From Rhodospirillaceae bacterium (GTDB lineage Bacteria > Pseudomonadota > Alphaproteobacteria > DSM-16000 > Inquilinaceae), in the NCBI GenBank assembly GCA_020638595.1, contig JACKIG010000015.1, forward strand, positions 62,001 through 126,000: a stretch of 64,000 nt of DNA, read 5' to 3'. Positions 26,489 to 34,557 of this stretch are shown here, piece after piece (the stretch's first letter is position 1; the number at the start of each line of letters is the position of its first letter). The notes beneath the pieces are model-generated. The model was given only the letters and a program-made list of their open reading frames with translations. It made no database searches and was not told where the DNA came from. The position numbers were made by a program, and so were the translations under genes.

Positions 26489-27777
26489 CGGCGGTGCCGC
26501 CCCGGGCCGCGACGCAACGCACCTTGTGGTCGTGGGCCGTCTTCGACTGGGCCAACAACGGCTTTGCCACCGTCATCCTGACCTTCGTCTTCAGCCCCTA
26601 TTTCTCGCAGGCCGTGGCGGAGACGCCGACCCAGGGCACCACCCTGTGGGGCTATACGCTCGCGGCGTCGGGCCTGACGATCGCCCTGGCCAGCCCGGTG
26701 GCCGGTGCGGTGGCCGACCGCCGCGGCCGGCTGAAGCCCTGGCTGGGGACCGCGACCCTCGTCTGCATCGCGGCGACCGCGATGCTGTGGACCATCCGGC
26801 CGGACCCGGGCTATGCGGCCCAGGCGATGGCACTGATCGTCGTCGGCAATGTGGCGTTCCACCTGGCGCTGGTGTTCTACGACAGCCAGCTGACCCACCT
26901 GGTACCGAAGGACCGGGTCGGCCGATGGTCGGGCTGGGCCTGGGGGCTGGGCTATGCCGGCGGCCTGTCCTGCCTGGGCGCGGCCCTGGTGCTGTTCGTC
27001 CGGGCGGACGGCCCCGTGGTGCCTTTGGACACGCAGACGGCGGAACATGTCCGCATCGTCGGACCCTTCGTCGCCCTGTGGTTCGCGGTCTTCGCCCTGC
27101 CGCTGTTCCTGTTCGTGCCCGACCGCAGGGATACCGGCGTACCCATCGTGCGGGCCGCGCGTGATGGCCTGCGGCAGCTGCGCGACACCTTCCGGGAAGT
27201 GCGGCAGAAGCATGCCAACATCCTGCGCTTCCTGATCGCGCGCATCCTCTACAACGACGGCCTGAACACGCTGTTTTCCTTCGGCGGCATCTATGTCGCC
27301 GGCACCTTCGGCATGGATGTGGCGGAGGTGCTGGTGTTCGGCATCGCCATCAACGTCACCGCCGGGGCGGGCGCGGCGCTGTTCGGCTGGGTCGACGACC
27401 GCATCGGTCCGTGGCGCACCATCCAGATCGGCCTTGTCGGCCTGCTGGCCTTCGGCGTGCCCATGCTGATCGTGGAAAGCCGGGCCTGGCTGTGGGCCTT
27501 CGCCCTGCCTTTGGGCCTGTTCGTCGGGCCGGTACAGTCGGGCAGCCGATCGCTGATGGTGCGCCTGGCGCCGGAAGGCATGGTCAGCGAGACCTTCGGG
27601 TTCTACCAGGCGTCCGGCAAGATCACGTCGTTCCTCGGCCCCGCGGTCGTCGGCACGGTGACGGCGCTCACCGGCAGCCAGCGCATCGGCCTTGCCCCCA
27701 TCCTGGCCTTCGTCATCGCCGGCGGCCTGATCCTGCTGACGGTGCGCGAGCCGAAGCGGGGCCTCGTCGACCGCTGA
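26485..27777 (+). CDS. UMF1-family MFS transporter
   Basis: A 430-residue, 12-helix MFS protein. The N terminus WSWAVFDWANNGFATVILTFVFSPYF is the hallmark of the UMF1/Atg22-like family, and AGAVADRRGRLKPW is the loop 2-3 MFS motif. A long cytoplasmic loop (VRAARDGLRQLRDTFREVRQKH) splits the halves. The substrate of bacterial UMF1 proteins is unsettled. Its GTG start overlaps the stop of the acyl synthetase/acyltransferase gene by GTGA; by analogy with lplT-aas of enteric bacteria, lysophospholipid or lipid movement is possible. That analogy rests on gene order only. Confidence 0.85.
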   Translation: MTAVPPRAATQRTLWSWAVFDWANNGFATVILTFVFSPYFSQAVAETPTQGTTLWGYTLAASGLTIALASPVAGAVADRRGRLKPWLGTATLVCIAATAMLWTIRPDPGYAAQAMALIVVGNVAFHLALVFYDSQLTHLVPKDRVGRWSGWAWGLGYAGGLSCLGAALVLFVRADGPVVPLDTQTAEHVRIVGPFVALWFAVFALPLFLFVPDRRDTGVPIVRAARDGLRQLRDTFREVRQKHANILRFLIARILYNDGLNTLFSFGGIYVAGTFGMDVAEVLVFGIAINVTAGAGAALFGWVDDRIGPWRTIQIGLVGLLAFGVPMLIVESRAWLWAFALPLGLFVGPVQSGSRSLMVRLAPEGMVSETFGFYQASGKITSFLGPAVVGTVTALTGSQRIGLAPILAFVIAGGLILLTVREPKRGLVDR

Positions 27778-27802
27778 GCGTCGGCCCCGCGCTTGCGCCG
27801 TT

Positions 27803-28309
27803 GTGCCGGCCCTGCGACCATCGCCGGACAGGTCTGCGGGACCGATCGTGCGGGATAGGGTGTTGCTGCAAACGCCTCGGATCATTCCGGCAGGCCCATC
27901 GCATCGAAGGGCATGTGCCGCACTCTGGGTCGCGAGCCGGCCCGAGATGTCCGCCTCTGCGGGGCCGGCGACCGAAGCCGATTTCTTCGCCAGGACCGAG
28001 GGCGAGGACGCCTATGCCGCGATCGTCGACGACACGGTCGCCGGCCTCTTGACGATCTGGCGGCCGGAACCGTTCATCCACTACCTGGTCGTGGACCGCG
28101 CCTTCCGGAACCGCGGAATCGGCTCGGCCCTGCTTGCGTTTGCCGTCGCCCGGTTGGGGCGGCCCGTCGACCTGAAATGCGACATCCACAACCGGCCCGC
28201 CCAATCCCTCTACGAAAAGCACGGATGGCGGATCGTCGAGCGTGTCATGGGCCCCGGCCCGGCCTACTACCGCTATCGGCTGGAGCCGGTCCACACCGGC
28301 GATCGCTGA
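27803..28309 (+). CDS. GNAT family N-acetyltransferase
   Basis: Up to 168 residues with one GNAT domain. The acetyl-CoA binding motif A is HYLVVDRAFRNRGIGSALLAFAV, followed by DLKCDIHNRPAQSLYEKHGWRIVER, motif B. Substrate unknown. The true start is uncertain: GTG 27803 opens the frame, GTG 27860 would begin just before RIIPAGPSHRRACAALW, the normal N-terminal strand of the fold, and looks better by domain boundary. It lies 25 nt after the MFS gene on the same strand and may be co-transcribed. Confidence 0.75.
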   Translation: MPALRPSPDRSAGPIVRDRVLLQTPRIIPAGPSHRRACAALWVASRPEMSASAGPATEADFFARTEGEDAYAAIVDDTVAGLLTIWRPEPFIHYLVVDRAFRNRGIGSALLAFAVARLGRPVDLKCDIHNRPAQSLYEKHGWRIVERVMGPGPAYYRYRLEPVHTGDR

Positions 28310-28371
28310 CGCCCGCCGGTTGGTGCGCCGTCGCGGGACCGGGTATGCCTCCCGGTTCGGTGCATCGCCCC

Positions 28372-28455
28372 GGGAGACCCCCGCCTTCGCGGGGGTGACG
28401 GAACGAATTGATATTAAAGAATTCTCCGTCGTCCCCGCGAAGGCGGGGACCTCCC
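28372..28455. repeat. BIME-like inverted pair of REP-type units
   Basis: Two 31-bp units in opposite orientation, 28372-28402 and 28425-28455, differ at only four or so positions and flank a 22-nt AT-rich spacer. Each unit contains its own hairpin (CCCCGC-GAA-GGCGGGG type). They lie between the convergent GNAT and leuD-like genes, where such elements commonly act as bidirectional terminators. Confidence 0.85.
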
Positions 28456-28615
28456 TGGACAGCGTGCGGCCCTGGGGTTGATCGTACACAGATATCCCGT
28501 CGTCCCCGCGAAGGCGGGGACCTCCCTGGACGGCGTGCAGCCCTGGGGTTGATCGTACACAGATATCCCGTCGTCCCCGCGCAGGCGGGGACCTCCCTGG
28601 ACGGCGTGCGGCCCT
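28425..28615. repeat. 71-bp tandem repeat, 2.7 copies
   Basis: Units start at 28426, 28497 and 28568, an exact 71-bp period. Each begins CCGTCGTCCCCGCG(A/C)AGGCGGGG, continues ACCTCCCTGGACGGCGTGC and CCCTGGGGTTGATCGTACAC, and is almost identical between copies (single changes such as A/G at 28461 and A/C in the hairpin loop). The last copy stops at the leuD-like stop codon. The hairpin core is the type of REP unit widespread in alphaproteobacteria. Not a CRISPR: there are no variable spacers. Confidence 0.92.
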
Positions 28616-29239
28616 TCAGCCTACGAGAGTCACCCGCAGCCACGGCTCGGCCGCTTGCGCACATCGCTCATGCTCGGCGATCGCATCAAGCCGCGCCAGC
28701 GTCAAGGCGATCTGGTCCAGCCCCTCGATCAGACAGCGCTTGCGGTAGGGGTCGATCGCGAAGGTGCAGACCATGCCGTTCGGCGCCGTCACCGTCTGGG
28801 CGGGCAGGTCGACGCCCAGGCCGGCACCCGGCTCTGCGATCACCGCGTCGCGGATCGCCGCAACCTCCGCCGCCGGCAGGGCCGCACAGAGCAGGCCGTT
28901 CTGCACGGCGTTGGCGGCGAAGATGTCGGCGAAGCTTGGCGCGATGACGCAGCGAATGCCGAAATCCATCAGCGCATAGACGGCAGCCTCCCGCGATGAA
29001 CCGCAGCCGAAATTCTCGCCGGCGACCAGGATGGCGGCCTCGCGCCAGCCGGGACGGTTCAACGGGAAGTCCGGCCGCTCCGCCCCGCCCTCGTCGAAGC
29101 GCAGGTCGTGGAACAGGAAGCCGCCATAGCCCGGCCCGCGCGGCTTGCGCAGGAAGCGCGCCGGGATGATCTGGTCGGTGTCGACATTGGCCTGGTCGAA
29201 GACCGCGGCCACGCCGTTCAGCCGGGTGAAGGGCTGCAT
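28616..29239 (-). CDS. LeuD-like aconitase-family hydratase small subunit
   Basis: A 207-residue swivel-domain subunit. Family motifs: ANVDTDQIIPARFL near the N terminus, AAILVAGENFGCGSSREAAVYALMDFGIRCVIAPSFADIFAANAVQNGLL. It pairs with the LeuC-like subunit immediately upstream (TGATG stop/start overlap). Such heterodimers hydrate or isomerise isopropylmalate, citraconate, dimethylmaleate or methylaconitate-type acids. The neighbours are catabolic (lyase, flavoprotein, importer, tautomerase) and no leuA/leuB is in view, so a degradative hydratase is at least as likely as leucine synthesis. The sequence cannot settle the substrate. Confidence 0.88.
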   Translation of the reverse strand: MQPFTRLNGVAAVFDQANVDTDQIIPARFLRKPRGPGYGGFLFHDLRFDEGGAERPDFPLNRPGWREAAILVAGENFGCGSSREAAVYALMDFGIRCVIAPSFADIFAANAVQNGLLCAALPAAEVAAIRDAVIAEPGAGLGVDLPAQTVTAPNGMVCTFAIDPYRKRCLIEGLDQIALTLARLDAIAEHERCAQAAEPWLRVTLVG

Positions 29240-30648
29240 CACGCCACCCCCGCCGGTGCCAGCGCCCGCACATCGGTCAGGCGGCCGGTGACGGCCGCGG
29301 CGGCGACCATGGCCGGGCTCATCAGATGGGTGCGCACGCTGCGGCCCTGGCGGCCGGGGAAGTTGCGGTTGGTCGACGACGCACAGCGTTCCCCGGCCGC
29401 CGCGACATCGCCGTTCATGGCCACGCACATCGAACAGCCGCTGTCGCGCCAGTCGAGGCCGGCTTCGGTGAAGATGCGGTCCAGCCCCTCGGCCTCCGCC
29501 TGCCGCTTCACGGTGGTGGACCCGGGGACGACCAGCCCGGGCACCCGCGCCCGCCGGCCTTCCAGCACCGCCGCGGCGGCGCGCAGGTCGCCCAGCCGCG
29601 CATTGGTGCAGGAGCCGATGAAGACCCGATCGACGGCGATCCCCGCCAGCGGGGTTCCCGGCCGCAGATCCATATAGGCCAGCGCCCGTTCCATCGCGGT
29701 GCGCCGGGCCGGGTCGGCAACGGCATGCGGGTCGGGCACGACGGCGTCGATCGGCAGTGCATCCTCGGGGCTGGTGCCCCAGGTGACGGTGGGCGCGATG
29801 CCGGCTGCCGCCAGCCGCACCTCGCGGTCGAAGACGGCGCCCGGATCGGACGCCAGCGCCTGCCAGGCCGCGACCGCCTGCGGCCACAGATCGCCCTGCG
29901 GCGCCGCCGGACGGCCGGCCAGCCAGGCGAACGTCGTGTCGTCGGGGGCGATCAGGCCGGCCCGGGCACCGGCTTCGATGGACATGTTGCAGACGGTCAT
30001 GCGGCCGTCCATGGACAGGCCGCGGACGGCGCTGCCGGCATATTCGACGACGTGTCCCGTCGCACCGCCGGTGCCGATGCACCCGATCAGCGCCAGGATC
30101 AGGTCCTTGGCGGCGACGCCGGGGCCGAGGGCGCCGTCCACCGTCACCCGCATGGTCTTCGGTCGCGCCTGCCACAGCGTCTGGGTGGCCAGCACATGCG
30201 CCACCTCCGACGCGCCGATGCCGAAGGCATAGGCGCCGAAGGCGCCATGGGTCGCGGTGTGGCTGTCGCCGCAGACGATGACCGTGCCGGGCAGGGTCAG
30301 CCCCAGCTCCGGCCCCACGACATGGACGATGCCCTGGCGCGGGTCGTCGGGACCGAACAGGCGGATGCCCTCGCGCGCGGCATTGGCGGCCAGCAGGTCG
30401 ACCATCGTGCGGATCTCGGCGTCGGCGATCGGGCGCCCGCGGTCCCGGGTCGGCACATAGTGGTCGGCGATGGCAATAGTCAGGTCGGGCCGGCGGACCG
30501 TCAGGCCGCGGCGCTGAACGGCGTCGAAGGCGTGGAACGACCCCTCGTGCACGAAGTGCCGGTCGACGGCCAGCAGGGTGCGCCCCTCCCCCTCCGCCAC
30601 CGCGTGGGCGTCCCAGATCTTCCGGAACAGGGTGCGCGGGCGCGTCAT
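29239..30648 (-). CDS. LeuC-like aconitase-family hydratase large subunit
   Basis: A 469-residue Fe-S hydratase. Cluster-binding cysteines are in FIGSCTNARLGDL and SGCSMCVAMNGD; other conserved parts are VCGDSHTATHGAFGAYAFGIGASEVAHVLATQ and GERCASSTNRNFPGRQG. It closely follows the proteobacterial heterodimeric LeuC pattern. The ATG at 30648 overlaps the stop of the tautomerase-SnoaL gene (ATGA), so translation is coupled, and the LeuD-like gene follows by a 1-nt overlap. Isopropylmalate isomerase is the default annotation, but the gene's place in a catabolic cluster suggests a different dicarboxylate, for example a 2-alkylmalate or dimethylmaleate. Confidence 0.9.
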   Translation of the reverse strand: MTRPRTLFRKIWDAHAVAEGEGRTLLAVDRHFVHEGSFHAFDAVQRRGLTVRRPDLTIAIADHYVPTRDRGRPIADAEIRTMVDLLAANAAREGIRLFGPDDPRQGIVHVVGPELGLTLPGTVIVCGDSHTATHGAFGAYAFGIGASEVAHVLATQTLWQARPKTMRVTVDGALGPGVAAKDLILALIGCIGTGGATGHVVEYAGSAVRGLSMDGRMTVCNMSIEAGARAGLIAPDDTTFAWLAGRPAAPQGDLWPQAVAAWQALASDPGAVFDREVRLAAAGIAPTVTWGTSPEDALPIDAVVPDPHAVADPARRTAMERALAYMDLRPGTPLAGIAVDRVFIGSCTNARLGDLRAAAAVLEGRRARVPGLVVPGSTTVKRQAEAEGLDRIFTEAGLDWRDSGCSMCVAMNGDVAAAGERCASSTNRNFPGRQGRSVRTHLMSPAMVAAAAVTGRLTDVRALAPAGVA

Positions 30649-31247
30649 GCCAGCGTGCCGCCGATCCTGCCACCCAGCGTGGTGGTGCCGCCGGCGCGCG
30701 CCTCGCCCATGTCGTTCCAGACCCATTGTCCGGCGATCAGGCCATCACGGATGGCGAAGCGGTCGATGAAGCGGATGCCGTCGAAGGGCGTGCCGTCGGG
30801 CCATTCGCCGGCCAGCGTGCCGTGGCAATAGACCACCGTCTCGTCCAGCCCCGGCACCTCGTCGAAGCCGGCGAAGGTCTTGCGGACGGAGCGGTAGCGG
30901 GACTGGCCGAAGGCCACCAGGTCCTCCAGCCGGCGCAGGCGTACGTCGCCGGGGAAGACCATGGCGAAGTCCGGCCCCAGGAAAGCGCGCGCCGCGTCCA
31001 GGTCCCGCCGCTCCATCGCCGCCAGGAAGCCGCGCACCAGGCCGGCGGCCGGCGGCGGCGGGACCCCCGGCGTCCGCTGGCGTCCGCCGCGACGGTAATC
31101 CGCCGCACCGACTTCGTTGACCATCACGGTGATGCCGTCCAGCGGTGCGCCGATGGTCGTGCGGACGGAGGCCGTCAGGGCCTCGAGCAGCCGGGCCTTG
31201 GTGTCGGCGTCATAGCCTTCGATCAGGGTGATCTGGACAACCGGCAT
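30645..31247 (-). CDS. Tautomerase - SnoaL-like fusion protein
   Basis: A 200-residue two-domain protein. Residues 1-60 are a 4-oxalocrotonate tautomerase domain: Pro2, the catalytic base, follows the start Met, then VVQITLIEGYDADTKARLLEALTASV and ITVMVNEV. Residues about 75-190 are a SnoaL/NTF2-like cone (LVRGFLAAMERRDLDAARAFLGPDFAMVFPGDV, FDGIRFIDRFAIRDGLI). Each fold is common alone; the fusion is unusual. Tautomerases convert enol and keto acids. It is the first gene of the minus-strand operon with leuC/leuD-like genes and is divergent from the ABC importer by 134 nt. Confidence 0.85.
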   Translation of the reverse strand: MPVVQITLIEGYDADTKARLLEALTASVRTTIGAPLDGITVMVNEVGAADYRRGGRQRTPGVPPPPAAGLVRGFLAAMERRDLDAARAFLGPDFAMVFPGDVRLRRLEDLVAFGQSRYRSVRKTFAGFDEVPGLDETVVYCHGTLAGEWPDGTPFDGIRFIDRFAIRDGLIAGQWVWNDMGEARAGGTTTLGGRIGGTLA

Positions 31248-31284
31248 GGAACATGGCCTCTACGCTTGCGTGCGAGTTGTATTA

Positions 31285-31311
31285 AACATAGGACATTTGA
31301 TAGCCTGGGTC
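31285..31311. promoter_or_regulatory. AT-rich divergent promoter segment of the catabolic island
   Basis: The only AT-rich patch in the 134-nt gap between the divergent tautomerase and binding-protein genes (ATTAAACATAGGACATTTGA). It holds the dyad-like TGT-ATTAA-ACA, a plausible operator core for the GntR/UTRA regulator encoded downstream. Assignment rests on position and base composition only. Confidence 0.35.
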
Positions 31312-31325
31312 ATTACCGGATCTAG

Positions 31326-31345
31326 GGCGGCCCGGCCGGGCCGCC
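31326..31345. promoter_or_regulatory. 20-bp perfect palindrome in the leader of the binding-protein gene
   Basis: GGCGGCCCGG/CCGGGCCGCC is fully self-complementary with no loop, 36 nt before ATG 31382. It could be an operator or, in RNA, a strong 5' hairpin ahead of the AGGGGAGG ribosome site at 31365-31372. Confidence 0.5.
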
Positions 31346-31381
31346 GCCAACGAGGCATCGAGCAAGGGGAGGCTCCCGTTC

Positions 31382-32629
31382 ATGTCCGACAATTCCATCC
31401 GTTTCCGCCCCGTTTCCCGCCGTCGCGTGCTGGCCGCCGGGGCGGCGGGCGGCGCCGTGCTGGCCGCGGCCGGCACGGTCCCGCGGGTCCTGCGCGCCCA
31501 GCCGGCCGCGATCAAGGTCGGCCTGCTGCATCCCGTGACCGGCGCCATCTCGTATTCCGGCCAGCAGGCCCGCGCCGGCGCGCTGATGGCGATCGAAGAC
31601 ATCAATGCCGCCGGCGGCATTGCGTCGATGGGCGGCGCGATGCTGGAGCCGGTGCTGGGCGACGCCCAGTCGCAGCCCGAAGTCGGCGCAGCGGAAGTGG
31701 AGCGGATGAACGAGGAAGGGGTGGCCGCGATCATCGGCGCCTATGCCTCCAGCATCTCGCTGGCGACGACCCAGGCGGCGGCGCGCTATGACCTGCCGCA
31801 TATCGTCGATGTCGGCGTGTCGGACCAGATCGTCAGCCGCGGGCTGGCCAACGTCTTCCGCTTCGGCCCCGGCTTCGGCAAGATCGCCGACACCGCCATC
31901 ACCAACCTGGTCACGATCAACGAAGCGGCAGGCAGCCCGGCGCGCACGGTGATGATCGTCCACGAAGACAGCCTGTTCGGCAGCGGCCTGGCCGACCTGC
32001 TGAACGCGCGGCTGCCCGAACACGGGTTCGAGGTGCTGGACACCATCAGCCACCCGACGCCGACGCGCGACTTCAACAATGTCGTGCTGCAGCTGAAGGC
32101 GCGGCAGCCGGACCTGATCATCCCCGCCAACTACTACAACGAATACGTCCTGCTGGCGCGGACCATGCTGCAGCAGCGCGTGCAGCCCAAGGCCGTCTAT
32201 TCGGTGCTGGGCGGGGCTGCCTCCAGCTTCCGCTTCCTGGAGGAATTCCCGGGCGCGGCCCAGTACATCATGGACTGCAACCACTGGTACGATCCCAGCA
32301 ATCCCAAATCGGCGGAACTGCGCCAGCGGGCCGAGGGCGAGGGCCTGTACTTCACATACGAGTTCTTCCTGGACTACTGCTGCGTGGGCCTGCTGGCCGA
32401 CGCGCTGGAGCGGGCGGGTTCGGCCGAACGGCCGGCGATCATCGAGGCGCTGGCCGCCAGCACCTGGGACGGACACATCATGCCCTATGGCCCGACGGAG
32501 TTCGTCGACGGCCAGAACCAGGGCGCGCGGCCGGTGAACACCCAGATCCTGGGCGACGATATCGAGGTCATCTTCCCCACCGAAGTGGCTTCGGCCGAAC
32601 CGGTATTCCCGATGCCGGAACGCGGCTGA
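31382..32629 (+). CDS. ABC transporter substrate-binding protein (Liv/amide type)
   Basis: A 415-residue periplasmic binding protein of the branched-chain amino acid/amide class. The N terminus SRRRVLAAGAAGGAVLAAAG has a twin-arginine motif, so Tat export is likely. The mature part begins IKVGLLHPVTGAISYSGQQARAGALMAIEDINAAGG, the standard opening of Peripla_BP_5/6 proteins, with GAYASSISLATTQAA, ADLLNARLPEHGFEVLDT and TRDFNNVVLQLKARQPDLII. It delivers the unknown substrate to the four components encoded next. AGGGGAGG lies 9 nt before ATG. Confidence 0.92.
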   Translation: MSDNSIRFRPVSRRRVLAAGAAGGAVLAAAGTVPRVLRAQPAAIKVGLLHPVTGAISYSGQQARAGALMAIEDINAAGGIASMGGAMLEPVLGDAQSQPEVGAAEVERMNEEGVAAIIGAYASSISLATTQAAARYDLPHIVDVGVSDQIVSRGLANVFRFGPGFGKIADTAITNLVTINEAAGSPARTVMIVHEDSLFGSGLADLLNARLPEHGFEVLDTISHPTPTRDFNNVVLQLKARQPDLIIPANYYNEYVLLARTMLQQRVQPKAVYSVLGGAASSFRFLEEFPGAAQYIMDCNHWYDPSNPKSAELRQRAEGEGLYFTYEFFLDYCCVGLLADALERAGSAERPAIIEALAASTWDGHIMPYGPTEFVDGQNQGARPVNTQILGDDIEVIFPTEVASAEPVFPMPERG

Positions 32630-32686
32630 CGGCAGAGAAAGGCAGGCGGCCCCGGCATCCGCGCCGGGGCCGCCGCCGCAACGCCC

Positions 32687-33559
32687 ATGCTGCAACTCTC
32701 GATCCTGGCACCGGCGGTGCTGAACGGGCTGATGACCGGTGCGGTCTATGCGCTGATCGCGCTGGGACTGACGCTGATCTACGGCGTGCTGCACATCATC
32801 AACTTCGCCCATGGGGCGCTGTTGATGCTGTCGCTGTTCGGCGTCTATTTCCTCAACCGCCTGGCCGGCATCGACCCCTATGTGGCGCTGGTCATCGTCG
32901 TGCCGGCGATGTTCGCGCTGGGCTATGCCTTGCAGCGGGGGATCATCGCCCGCACCAGCCACGGCAAGGACGAAAACGTGCTGCTGGTGACGCTGGGCAT
33001 CGCGCTGATCATCGAGAATCTGGCGCTGTTCTTCTGGCGGTCCGACACCCGCACCATCGACGTGCCCTACGCCTTCGACGTGGTCGATGTCGGGTTCACC
33101 TTCCTGTCGGTGCCGCGGCTGGTGGCCTTCGGCGCCGCCTTCGTGGTGGCGGGGCTGCTGTGGCTGTTGATGAGCCGCACCGACCTCGGCCGCGCCATCC
33201 GTGCGGTCGCCAAGGAACGCCAGGGTGCCCGCGTCGTCGGCATCGATGTGGAGCACATCTTCGCCATGAGCTTCGGCATCGGCACCGCCTGTGTCGCCGC
33301 CGCGGCCTGCCTGCTGCTGCCGACCTTCTACGTCACCCCGCAGGTCGGCAACGCCTTCGTGCTGATCGCCTTCACCGTGGTGGTGCTGGGCGGCATGGGC
33401 AGCTTCACCGGGGCCCTGGTCGGCGGCCTCTTGATCGGCCTGGTGGAATCGCTGGGCGGGCTGTTCCTGGGCGAGACGCTGGGCCAGATCGGCATCTTCC
33501 TGGTGTTCATCGCCGTGCTGCTGTTCCGCCCGACCGGCCTGTTCGGGGACCGGACATGA
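32687..33559 (+). CDS. livH: Branched-chain amino acid-type ABC permease (LivH)
   Basis: A 290-residue permease with eight hydrophobic segments. Diagnostic LivH regions are LNGLMTGAVYALIALGLTLIYGVLHIINFAHGALLML at the N terminus and VLGGMGSFTGALVGGLLIGLVESL near the C terminus. It forms the membrane pore with the LivM-like protein. Its stop overlaps the livM start by ATGA. The gene name gives the family; the substrate may not be an amino acid, given the catabolic genes around it. Confidence 0.93.
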   Translation: MLQLSILAPAVLNGLMTGAVYALIALGLTLIYGVLHIINFAHGALLMLSLFGVYFLNRLAGIDPYVALVIVVPAMFALGYALQRGIIARTSHGKDENVLLVTLGIALIIENLALFFWRSDTRTIDVPYAFDVVDVGFTFLSVPRLVAFGAAFVVAGLLWLLMSRTDLGRAIRAVAKERQGARVVGIDVEHIFAMSFGIGTACVAAAACLLLPTFYVTPQVGNAFVLIAFTVVVLGGMGSFTGALVGGLLIGLVESLGGLFLGETLGQIGIFLVFIAVLLFRPTGLFGDRT

Positions 33560-34557
33560 GGGCGCAGCGCTACCTGCCGATCGCCCTGGTCACGGGGGGC
33601 CTGGCGCTGCTGCCGCTGGTGGTGACGTCGAACTTCCTGCTGAACTTCCTGATCCTGACGCTGCTGTTCGCACTTCTGGGCCAGGCGTGGAACATCCTTG
33701 GCGGTTTCGCCGGCCAGTTCTCGTTCGGCCATGCCGTCTTCTTCGGGTCCGGCGCCTATGCGACGGCCACCTTGCAGATCCATCTGGGCGTCAACCCCTG
33801 GGTCGCGATGGTCCTGGCCCTGGCGGTCGGCGGCCTGGTCGGGGCGATGATCGGGGCCTTGAGCTTCCGCTTCCGCCTGCGGGGTTCGTATTTCGCCCTG
33901 ATCACGCTGGCCTTTGCCGAGGTGTTCCGCATCATCGCCCATACGGCGGATTTCACCGGCGGCGGGTCGGGCATCCTGATCCCCCTGGACCTCCGGCCGG
34001 CCAATCTTCAGTTCGAAGACAAGGCCGGGTTCTACTACCTCGTCCTGGCGCTGACGGCAGGATCGCTGGTCATCACGCGGGCCCTGCAGGACAGCCGCCT
34101 GGGCGCCTGGATGCTGGCCATCCGCGAGAACGAGGACAGTGCACGGGCGCTGGGCATCGACAGCTTCCGGGTCAAGCTGGTGGCCATCACGCTGTCCGGC
34201 GCCATGGCGGCGGCGGCCGGCGTGTTCTACGCGCAGTACTTCCTCTATCTCGACCCCGGTATCGCCTATGGCGTCGGCTACTCGGTGGAAGCCCTGCTGG
34301 TGCCGATCATCGGCGGCATGGGCACGGTGTTCGGGCCCTTGATAGGGTCGTTCGTGCTGCATGGCGTCGACGAGGCGACGCGCGGGCTGACCGGCGATGC
34401 CCCCGGACTGAACCTCGCCCTCTACGGCGCGCTCCTGATCGTCATGCTGCGCTTCCTGCCCGCGGGCCTGATGGGGCTGGCCGCGCAGGTGAAGGGGATC
34501 GGCCACCAGCGCCGCACCCGCCAGGCGCACCGGCTGAAGGAGGCGGGCGATGCTTGA
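33556..34557 (+). CDS. livM: Branched-chain amino acid-type ABC permease (LivM)
   Basis: A 333-residue permease, second half of the pore. LivM marks: LLGQAWNILGGFAGQFSFGHAVFFGSGAYATA, RGSYFALITLAFAEVFRIIA, AIRENEDSARALGIDSFRVKLVAITLSGAMAAAAGVFYAQY and GGMGTVFGPLIGSFVL. ATG 33556 overlaps the livH stop. It overlaps livG by 8 nt, so the five importer genes are translated as a block. Confidence 0.93.
   Translation: MRAQRYLPIALVTGGLALLPLVVTSNFLLNFLILTLLFALLGQAWNILGGFAGQFSFGHAVFFGSGAYATATLQIHLGVNPWVAMVLALAVGGLVGAMIGALSFRFRLRGSYFALITLAFAEVFRIIAHTADFTGGGSGILIPLDLRPANLQFEDKAGFYYLVLALTAGSLVITRALQDSRLGAWMLAIRENEDSARALGIDSFRVKLVAITLSGAMAAAAGVFYAQYFLYLDPGIAYGVGYSVEALLVPIIGGMGTVFGPLIGSFVLHGVDEATRGLTGDAPGLNLALYGALLIVMLRFLPAGLMGLAAQVKGIGHQRRTRQAHRLKEAGDA

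Noticed and set aside
26485..27777. LplT annotation for the MFS protein
   Set aside because: The sequence has the UMF1/Atg22 signature, not that of LplT; only gene order suggests a similar role.
28425..28615. Possible CRISPR array
   Set aside because: The repeat period is 71 bp and the material between hairpins is also repeated, so there are no unique spacers. No cas gene is nearby.
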